Assembly (NCBI GenBank): GCA_965240325.2
Contig: OZ251228.1
Coordinates: forward strand, 1,116,001 to 1,180,000
Source: Rebecca billardiae RCC1528
Lineage: Eukaryota > Haptophyta
DNA: 64,000 nt
Reading direction: 5' to 3'
Both the position numbers and the translations under genes were made by a program. The notes under the pieces were generated by a model that worked only from the letters and a program-made list of their open reading frames with translations, did not search any database and had not been told where the DNA came from. The first letter of the stretch is position 1. Every line of letters begins with the position of its first letter. Positions 56,331-64,000 of this stretch are shown piece by piece.

Positions 56331-57356
56331 TTCGCTCCCCGTTCCTCGTTGTCCCCCCCTGGCGTGGTGCGCGTGCATCACGCTCGAACTCTCACGATGC
56401 TGCTTCGGCGTCCTTCTGCGGCGGCATCCGACGGTCGTGCGCACTGCGAGGCGGAGCGCGAGGTGCTGGGCACTGCCGTCCGTCGTGCTCCCTCCTCCTC
56501 ATGGCCCACTGCTTTACTCGAGGGGAACGCTCAGCGCCTTCTGCTTCTCTCATCCGCTCGTGCGCGACCACGCTTGTGCTGGGTGTCCTTCTGAGGCGTC
56601 CGGTGGCCGGGCGCACATCGGGGACGCACATCGGGGTGGTAAGTGAGGTGCCGGTGCGCTGCCGTCCGTCGTGCGCGCTCCTCGCTCATCTCCACCTGCT
56701 TCGCTCGAGCGTGGGCGCGCTCGGCGCTGTCTGCCTCGCTCGCGCGCGAGCGCATTTTGGCGCTGGACGAGACTCGTGCGCATCCATGCTGCTTCTGCGT
56801 CCATCGGCAGCGTCCGGCGGCTGGGCGCACGGCGGGGCGGCGCCAGCGGGCGTGTGTCGGGCACGCTCCACGCTCCTCACCAGCTGCTGCGCGCTCGCGG
56901 GGGCGTACTCAACAACACGCTCCTCACCAGCTGCTGCGCGCTCGCGGGGGCGCGCTCAACAACACCTTCTGCCCTTCGTCCGAGCTGGAGCGCATGTCGG
57001 CGGCGCGGGCAGTGAGCGCACACATGCTACTTCGGCGTCCCGTTCTCGGCCATCTGTTGGGCGGCCGGCGGGGCGGCGCGTGAGGTGTCGTTGCGCTGTC
57101 GTCCGTCGGGCACACTCGTCGCTCATCACCTTCTACTTCGCTTGAGCGGAACCGCGCGCTTCATCACCTTCGATCTGCCCCCCGCTCGAGCGAGCGCGCT
57201 TCTTCGGCGCGGGCCCCTCGGGGCGCAACAGCGGAGCCGCGCGCGCTCCGCGTGTTCGCGCTCGCCGCACGCCGCTGCCGCGCTGCAAGCACGCCGCCGC
57301 CACTCGCCGCCGCACGACTCACCCTTCTCTACAGCTCGCCGTCGCTCACTCGCGCG
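56331..57356. repeat. Degenerate GC-rich repeats, no gene
   Basis: Loosely repeated blocks such as GTGAGGTGCCGGTGCGCTGC (56,645; diverged at 57,081), a CTCATCACCTTCTGCTTCGC-like block (56,684; 57,119) and CACCAGCTGCTGCGCGCTCG (56,877; 56,926). Frames change repeatedly and no domain is seen. Confidence 0.6.
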
Positions 57357-57434
57357 TCTATCTGTCTATCTATCTGTCTATCTATCTGTCTATCTGTCTA
57401 TCTGTCTATCTGTCTATCTGTCTATCTGTCTATC
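57357..57434 (+). repeat. TCTATCTG microsatellite
   Basis: About 78 bp of TCTA and TCTG tetramers. Confidence 0.95.
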
Positions 57435-57486
57435 CCTCGCGCGCGCGCCGATCATCATGCGCCGATCATCGTGTGCGCACCCTATC

Positions 57487-57985
57487 TTCTCCGCGCGTCA
57501 CTTGCGCCTATCTCATCTCCGCGCGTTACTTGCGCCTACTATCTACTTCTCCGCGCGTTACTTGCGCCTGTCTCCGCGCGTCACTTGCGCCTATCTACTT
57601 CTCCGCGCGTTACTTGCGCCTACTATATCTACTTCCCCACGCGTTACTTGCGCCTGTCTCCGCGCGTCACTTGCGCCTATACCTCCTCCGCGCGTTACTT
57701 GCGCCTATACTATCTACTTCTCCGCGCGTTACTTGCGCCTGTCTCCGCGCGTTACTTGCGCCTACTATATCTTCTCCGCGCGTTTACTTGCGCCTATCTT
57801 CTCCGCGCGTTACTTGCGCCTGTCTCCGCGCGTTACTTGCGCCTACTATATCTTCTCCGCGCGTTACTTGCGCCTATCTTCTCCGCGCGTTACTTGCGCC
57901 TATCTCCTCCGCGCGTTACTTGCGCCTATGTCCTCCGCGCCTATCGTCTCCGCGCGCATCTTCTCCGCGCGTCACTCGCACCTGT
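57487..57985 (+). repeat. Minisatellite with GCGCGTTACTTGCGCCTA core, about 17 units
   Basis: The core CCGCGCGTTACTTGCGCCTA recurs about 17 times with variable joiners (TCT, CTATCTACTT, CTATATCTT). Unit lengths are 22-35 bp. All forward frames are open, giving low-complexity peptides such as SARYLRLS. No gene. Confidence 0.93.
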
Positions 57986-58020
57986 CTTCTCATGCGCGCG
58001 CGCCGATCATCATCATGTGC

Positions 58021-58349
58021 GCGCGCCGATCATCACTTCGTGCTCAGCGTAACCATCGCATCATCATCCGGGTGCCGAGCGTGCCATCATCGCACACACC
58101 TTTCGGCGCGCTTACATGGGCGTACGTGGTGTCTGTGGCCGGGGCGTGGGGGACGACGTCGTCGGCGGGCTGGCGTTGATACCCGCGCGCGCCGATCATC
58201 ATTCGTGCTCCGCGCAACCATCATCATCATTCGGGTGCCGAGTGCGCCATCCTCGCGCGCACCTTTCGGCGCGCTTACATGGGTGTACGTGGTGTCTGTG
58301 GCCGGGGTGTCGGGGACGACATTGTCGGCGGGCCGGCGTTGATACCTGC
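58021..58349 (+). repeat. ~163 bp direct duplication, third diverged unit at 58,949-59,115
   Basis: Units at about 58,021-58,186 and 58,187-58,349 share CCTTTCGGCGCGCTTACATG and GTGGTGTCTGTGGCCGGGG. A diverged third unit near 58,949-59,115 keeps TTTTCGGCGCGCTTTCA and TCGATACCTGCGCC. Confidence 0.85.
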
Positions 58350-58790
58350 GCCGCGTGGCGGCTCTGGCGGATGCAGCTCTCGCCGGTCGGCTGCCACTGC
58401 AGCGGGGCGCGCGCGCTGCTGGGCGTTTTCGGGCGCGAAAAGCGACGTGGCCCGCTGGCCACCTGCGGCGCTTTCACCTGGCCTTGGTCTTCCTCGCTCG
58501 TCACCTTCTGCGTCGCTCGAGCGCGCACGCGCTCATCGTCGTCAATCACCTCCTGTCTATCGCTCGAACCGCTGCTTTCCGTTCCGTTCCGTTTCTACGC
58601 GCGTTCCTTTCCTCACGCCGAGCGTGCCTGGCCCTTCCCGCCACGCGCCACGCGTTCCTCTCCCATTCCTGTGCCATCTTCCTCACTCATCACCTCCTGC
58701 TTCGCTCGAGCGCTCGAACGTGGTCGCGTTCATCGTCAATCGCCTTGTGCCTCTCGCGCGAGCCGTTGCGGCGAATTCGTCACGCGCGCG
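58350..58790. other. No gene seen; carries copies of a TCGCTCGAGCG motif
   Basis: Copies of a block ending TCGCTCGAGCG at about 58,497 and 58,684, with a weaker one at about 58,538. They match blocks at 56,684 and 57,119. Otherwise degenerate GC-rich DNA. Confidence 0.5.
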
Positions 58791-58935
58791 CATGGTCATG
58801 CGCGCGCGCCGATCATCGCGTGACGATCATCATGCGCGCGCACCGACCAGCGCCGATCATCATGCGCGCGCGCCGTCATGCGCGCGCGCCGAGTATCATG
58901 CGCCGTTTATCATGCGCGCGCTCCGATCCGCCCGC
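58791..58935 (+). repeat. ATCATGCGCGCGCGCCG minisatellite
   Basis: About eight imperfect copies of an ATCATGCGCGCGC core. The alternating GC runs could adopt Z-DNA. Confidence 0.8.
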
Positions 58936-59115
58936 GCGTGCACCGCTCATCGTGCGCGCGCACCGATCGTCATTCGTGCGCCGCACGGCCATCACCATTC
59001 GCGCACCGTGCGCGTCACCTCGCACGCCCCTTTTCGGCGCGCTTTCACGGGCGCTCGTGCGGTCTGCAGGCGCGTGGTTGACGACGTTGTCGGCAAGCCG
59101 ACGTCGATACCTGCG

Positions 59116-59687
59116 CCTCATGTCGGCTCGGGTGTGTTCCGCGACGGCTCGGGCGCATGCGCTCTCGCCGGCCGGCGGCGGCGGCGGCGGTGCGCGCGTG
59201 CTGCTGGGCGGTTTCGTCGGGCAAGTGGACGGCGTGGCCTGCGGGTCACCTGCAGCGCTTCGCCTGGCCTGTGCCGGCGCGCGACGACGGGCGGGTTACG
59301 CCAGTGGTCCTGTGGTCCGCCGGTCGCTGCGGGCTCTCGGCGACCTCTGGCAGGGGCTGAGCGCTGGGGGGGAGGGGGGGGGGGCACCCAGTCCGCCGCT
59401 CCGCGGCCTCACACCGGCGGCGTGCGGCGTGGTGGTGGGCAGGGCGCTGCGCCTCTGGGGGTCGGGGCCGGGCCTGGCCTCGGCCGCGCCGGCCGACGCC
59501 GGCCACGCCGGCGTGGCGCCTGGCGCTGCGCCTCTTTGGGCGGGCGCTGCCTCGCCGCCCTGCCCCCCCCCGTGGCGACTGGCGGCCCCAGGCAACCCCT
59601 GCATCCGCCTATCGTAAACACCGGATCGCCAGAAGGAGCGCGACGCGCGCGCGGTTATGGGGCGATGGCCGACGCGACGGGAGTGGT
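59116..59687. other. No gene seen; G-run at about 59,367-59,386
   Basis: GC-rich DNA with several G runs (GGGGGGGAGGGGGGGGGG) that could form a G-quadruplex, and two similar GGCGTGGTGG...GGGCGCTG blocks. Long frames here have no recognisable domain. Confidence 0.5.
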
Positions 59688-59689
59688 GG
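59659..59689 (+). repeat. 31 bp sequence, second copy
   Basis: Exact copy of 49,542-49,572; here it is joined directly to the 433 bp repeat. Confidence 0.9.
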
Positions 59690-60120
59690 GTTTGGCAGTC
59701 CGCGGCGGTTATCGCGTTATGACTGCCGCGTCGCTGCTCCGCCGCCGCCCGTGCCCCTCCCCGCTAGGTGGGCGTATACCTGGCCGGACGCGGGCTCGGC
59801 GCTCGCAGCGGCATCGCCGGAGTGACCGCACGGTGACGAGATGTGAGTCGGAAGCAGCTCGCCTTTGCGGCGCGGGTACCAAGCGGAAAGTGAGCGTACC
59901 TGCAGGAGGGCCGACCCTCGGCGTGACAGGCGCACCTTCGGGGCCGGTCAGGGCAGCCCACGTCGTGCAGCCGACCGCTTCCGCCGCGACTGCCCCCCGG
60001 CGCACCCTGCCCCGGCCGACGCCTGAGCACAGCGGCCCCGCCCGGGCCCGGGGCCCCCGGGCGGCAGGCCGCGGCGGCGCCGGCACACTCACGGACAGCC
60101 AGCGGCGCTCCTCCGCCTCC
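59688..60120 (+). repeat. 433 bp direct repeat, copy 2
   Basis: Identical to 55,898-56,330 at an offset of 3,790; homology stops at CTCCGCCTCC|CGCCC. Confidence 0.95.
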
Positions 60121-60276
60121 CGCCCGCCCTCCCTGGCGTGGGATCGCCGCGCTGGGGTGGGTGCGGCTTGAGTCAGCGTCCACGGGGGGGGCGATGTGCT
60201 TTGCGGGGCCGGGCCGGGCGCGCGGGAGCGCTTTCTCCCGGCGGCGGCGGGGGCGGGTGCCTCCGCGCGGGTCATG

Positions 60277-61390
60277 CCAAGGGTGTCCAGGGTCCGCAAC
60301 AGCCAGTGCGCAGCGCGGCAGAGGCTGTGACATCGCGAGGTCGCCGCTCGCCAGTGGGACTCGCCCGCCCGCCGCCGTGCACGGCGGCGGAGCCGCTCGC
60401 GCCGTGCGCTCCTGCGGCCGTCGGATCGGGCTGCGTAGGCGGCGCGCGGCTTGGGCCGTCGCTGAGCCACCCAGCGCCCCTCGCTGCGCCGCGCGCCTTC
60501 CTCGTCCTCGCCTCCTCCGCGCCTTGAAGCAGCACGCACACGCGCGGCGCCGCCACAAAAGCAGCGCAGGCGCTCGCGTGCAAGCGCGCGCGCGCAGCGC
60601 GCGACGGACTCGACTCGGTGTTCGAGCCTCTGCGGGGACATGCAGTGCTATCACATGCGCGCGCGACGCCACCTCGAGCCTGCGCGTTTGACCGTCAGTG
60701 CACGCTGATGCACGTTACAAAATGGTCTGACTTGGCATCATCACACGTGCGACGGAAGCTTCCACAACGGGCCTTGAGTACGTCGACGCGATCGATGCGG
60801 GGACGGTCATGCTTGCGTGCGCTTCTCTTGTGGTCTCCACGCTTGCTGAGAAGCGCCGCGTACGTAGCTGTCATCGTGTCTTGCCTAAGAAGTCGTCCTG
60901 ACGCATGGCAGGTTCTGGTCAGATTGGGCCTACTTCAACACGAGGACGTGTGAGCATTTGGCGCGTGACGGTCACAGCGATGCGCAAGTTCGACGTGGCG
61001 TCGCGCGCGCATGTGATGGTGCTGCATGCCCCCGCAGCGGCGCGAGCCCTGAGTCGAGCCCGTCGCGCGCTGCGCGCGCGCGCTTGCACGCGAGCGCCTG
61101 CGCTGCTTTTGTGGCGGCGCCGCGCGTGTGCGTGCTGCTTCAAGGCGCGGAGGAGGCGAGGACGAGGAAGGCGCGCGGCGCAGCGAGGGGCGCTGGGTGG
61201 CTCAGCGACGGCCCAAGCCGCGCGCCGCCTACGCAGCCCGATCCGACGGCCGCAGGAGCGCACGGCGCGAGCGGCTCCGCCGCCGTGCACGGCGGCGGGC
61301 GGGCGAGTCCCACTGGCGAGCGGCGACCTCGCGATGTCACAGCCTCTGCCGCGCTGCGCACTGGCTGTTGCGGACCCTGGACACCCTTGG
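60277..61390. repeat. Inverted repeat, arms about 420 bp
   Basis: Left arm 60,277-60,697, right arm 60,966-61,390 (reverse complement), spacer about 270 bp. The outer 320 bp are nearly identical. The inner ends diverge (about 80 percent) but keep CATGCGCGCGCGACGCCAC. Matching frames in the two arms are a consequence of the inversion, not evidence of a gene. Confidence 0.88.
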
Positions 61391-61477
61391 TCATGCCATC
61401 AGTAAAAACTCACGCGCGAAAACAAAGCGCGGGAAAATGAAAGCGCGCTTCGCGAGGGCGCGCTGGCCTCAATGGGC

Positions 61478-62376
61478 GCTTGGCGCGCGCTTGGCGCGGC
61501 GCGCTGCGGCCGTCGAGTTGCCGTGCGAAGGCGGCGCGTTGCTTGCGTGGCATTGGAACACGGCCATGCTCCGCACTGCGCCCCGCAGCTCGCTCCTCGT
61601 CGACTTTGCCGCGCCTACGATCAGCGCGCATGCGAGCGTCGCCTCGGAATGAGCAGCCCGCGCCCGCCTCAGCCGCGAGCGCCCGCCTGGCGCGCGATGC
61701 GATCAACTTGGGGCACGAGCTGCGGCTGAGCGAGAAAGCATGTGCCTGCGCGCAAGCCGCGCCGCCTTGATACACCGATCGTGAGCAGGGCATGCACCTT
61801 GCACGCAACTATTCTTCTTGCCCTTGCGAATATCGCGGTGCCCTTGAAAGGACTCCTCATCAGAGCAACTACTCAAGCATGGCATGACGGCAGCCACGCG
61901 CGCAGGCGATGCATAGATGTACACGAGTCGCTGCGCGCACACGCAACCCGAAGACTCCTATTCATCGTGTCAGGGCGCTCACGGTCTGTTGTTTCATCTC
62001 CACTGCATGCAAGGCTCGTGCAGGCTGATCGGCATTCGTCGACAGCCGTCTGAAGCTGCATCAACGCGCACGATCGATGTATCAAGGCGGCGCGGCTTGC
62101 GCACAGGCACATGCTTCCTCGCTCAGCCGCAGCTCGTGCCCCGAGTTGATCGCATCGCGCGCCAGGCGGGCGCTCACGGCTGAGGCGGGCGCGGGCTGCT
62201 CATTCCGAGGCGACGCTCGCATGCGCGCTGATCGTAGGCGCGGCAAAGTCGACGAGGAGCGAGCTGCGGGGCGCAGTGCGGCGTATGGCCGTGTTCCGAT
62301 GCCACGCAAGCACCGCGCCGCCTTCGCACGGCAACTCGACGGCAGCAGCGCGCCGCGCCGCGCGCGCGCCAAGCGC
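61478..62376. repeat. Inverted repeat, arms about 305 bp
   Basis: Left arm 61,478-61,783, right arm 62,069-62,376, spacer about 285 bp. Arms begin GCGCTTGGCGCGC and end at TTGATACA(C/T)CGATCGTG. They differ by scattered substitutions. It lies only 87 bp beyond the previous inverted repeat. No gene. Confidence 0.88.
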
Positions 62377-62427
62377 TGGTGCGCCGCAGTCCGGGTCGGC
62401 GGCCGCCACTGGCACAGCGCCAGTCCG

Positions 62428-62464
62428 GAGGGGTTTTTCCCCCCAGGGCGGGGCAAAACCCCTC
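62428..62464. other. Strong small hairpin
   Basis: GAGGGGTTTTTCCCC pairs with GGGGCAAAACCCCTC over 15 positions with one mismatch and a 7-base loop. Its role is unknown. Confidence 0.75.
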
Positions 62465-63590
62465 GCGGAGCGTGTGGCAGGATCCCGGGAACGCCCTTGA
62501 AATTTGGTGCGAGAGTCAGCCACGCTGCTCAGTTGTGTGACGGTGAAATCGGATCCTGCCCGCAGTGACAGCGTGAGCCTGCCACTTTTTTTCGCCCCCT
62601 TTATAACGGGCTCCGGGTGACCAGACTGGCGGCCGAAGCCTCCAGCCCTGAACTGTGATTGATAACACTGAACAGCTGTCGCTGTCTTGGCGTAGTAAGG
62701 CGAGGGGTGATCTATGACTGCAGTTTACCACTAGTATTACTAAGAAACGACGCGCGCAGCTAAGGCACGGTCCATCAATCGCTCTGGACAGTTTAGTGTG
62801 ACTGAACGTTTAGTCACTTAGTGGGATCGACGAGTATGAGTGATTGAGTCCATCCTGAGGCCAGAGCGAATCGGAGGGGTGCTGCCGCTCACGCTGTCCA
62901 TTACTGAGTAACTGTATTGTATCCGACTCAGAATGTTGCCATTTCAAGACTCACTGTTGAGCTGAGAGGCTGCTACTGCTACTGTACGGTGTTCAGTCTG
63001 CAGACCTGGAGCCGGTCAGGACTCAATGTAACCCGGAACCCCCGTCGGGACGGCCGGACGGGGTCCGAGCCTGCTGCCGCTCGCCAAGGCATCACGGGAC
63101 ACTTAAATCCCACTGACTACTGAGTCTAAGTAGCTAGGAACACACTGCAGCCGCCTCTGCATCGCTATGCCAGGCGTGCCCACCTTCCTTCGGCCAGCGT
63201 TTGGCGCCGGCGTTTGGACACAGAGTCGACGGCTAGACAGCTATGTGACACTAAGTGGCCGGCAGCGCTCCCGCACGACGGCACGACGCCGACGGCACGC
63301 GGAGTCGCTTTTGAGTGCTTCTGACGGCTGGGCTGGGCTGGGGGGCATACTAGAGGCCAAGAGGGCACTTCAACAGGCGACAGGCTCGACAGACACCTAT
63401 ACTAATACTATACATGGCATTATTGGCATGCCTGCCGAATATCCCCAACCGATAGGCTGAGGGCCTGGCCCTGGGCCCCCTATGGCCGGCACCGCCAGAC
63501 CCATTAGTGGCATGCTGTCGTGTTGGCATTCGGGCTGGCTGGCTGCCACTGCCACTGCGACATACGGTAATAATCGAATAATATATATAT
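62465..63590. other. No gene seen; CAGT/ACTG-rich DNA
   Basis: Composition resembles 2,090-2,700 in the array, with many ACTG, CAGT and GAGTC words. Open frames are short. Confidence 0.55.
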
Positions 63591-63998
63591 ATTATGTTGT
63601 ATTAATACCGAATTTCCTCCGTGCATGCTTTTCTTGTCCTCTCCGGGCGCTTTAATCCAACCGCCAGGAGAGGTCGAGTCCCAGGTACTACTCGCTGTCG
63701 TACCTGCCCTCCCTGTCTGAACCGGCACGAGCGCGCTCGGCCCCTAACCCTATTGGGATTGCTTTCGCAGCTGCCCGCAGGCGAACGCAAGCCGCCGGTT
63801 ACGCATGTCCGTTTTCCCCCGGCGCTATTGGTCTAACGACCTATCAGTTTACTGGTGTCGTTTGCTTTTGCACTTGTGTGGGACGACTCCCGCACCGCCC
63901 GCTCGTCCGCACGGACGACGCTGCTGACGACGTCCGCAGGGCCCACTGTGACTCAGCCCCTGCGTGACCGGGGAACTGGTAAGGCGGAATAAACATCA
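63591..63998. mobile_element. Dispersed non-autonomous element, ~408 bp copy
   Basis: Shares both ends with the 44,640-44,935 element: ATGTTGTATTAAT.CCGAATTTCCT at the start and CACCGCCCGCTCGTCCGCAC, then CCCCTGCGTGACCGGGGAAC through GGCGGAATAAACATCA at the end. About 110 bp of internal sequence is extra or diverged. The right flank is cut by the window, so a target duplication cannot be checked. Confidence 0.7.
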
Positions 63999-64000
63999 TA

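Noticed and set aside
57487-57985. CRISPR array
   Set aside because: Joiners are very short, related to each other and irregular; no cas genes; the window is eukaryotic.
58279-60171. 630-codon open frame
   Set aside because: It crosses minisatellites, duplicated blocks and the 31 bp/433 bp repeat junction, with no domain and no stable composition.

Overview
This window looks like GC-rich nuclear DNA of a single-celled alga with a complex plastid. The clues are spliceosomal introns (GTATGC/GTGAGT donors, AG acceptors), Kozak-like starts, eukaryote-only families (exportin-6, DDI1, HMCES, a WD40-kinase-RING protein), and a nuclear DUF1517 plastid protein whose N-terminus carries an ASAFAP-like motif typical of red-derived secondary plastids. 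A haptophyte is my best guess, but no marker in the window proves it. Genes are sparse. Most of the DNA is tandem duplications, long inverted repeats and simple repeats, and the high GC creates many long meaningless open frames on both strands.

Region 1 (1-35,822) is a tandem array with a 12,950 bp period, entered mid-unit at base 1. Each unit holds a two-intron gene for a Ser/Thr protein kinase with an unknown N-terminal half, a frameshifted gene remnant, a (TC)n tract, an inverted repeat with arms of about 0.86 kb, a tRNA-like pol III box pair, and the 3' part of an exportin-6 gene. In the two left units exportin-6 is a truncated, frameshifted pseudogene. In the last unit it continues into an intact 1,161-codon gene (33,667-37,152). 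The duplication junction (9,864/9,865 and 22,814/22,815) therefore lies inside exportin-6 on one side and inside a possible transposon gene on the other. The units are almost identical except for the last ~0.95 kb before the junction, where the last unit differs at a dozen or more sites.

Region 2 (37,153-49,541) is the ordinary gene part. It holds a short inverted repeat; a 1,263-residue protein joining a seven-bladed WD40 propeller, a helical region, a kinase-like domain and a RING/RING2-like zinc module; small MITE-like elements; a head-to-head DDI1/HMCES pair about 150 bp apart, both linked to DNA-protein crosslink biology; and the DUF1517 plastid protein, convergent with HMCES.

Region 3 (49,542-64,000) has no convincing gene. 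It holds a 3,163 bp perfect tandem duplication containing 215 bp repeats and a polypyrimidine tract, a 433 bp direct repeat enclosing 3.4 kb of degenerate minisatellites, two further inverted repeats, and a second copy of a dispersed element also present at 44.6 kb. The real genes are housekeeping or signalling genes, not an operon-like system. The most unusual items are the WD40-kinase-RING fusion, the DDI1/HMCES divergent pair, the layered history of the array and the recurrent long hairpins.
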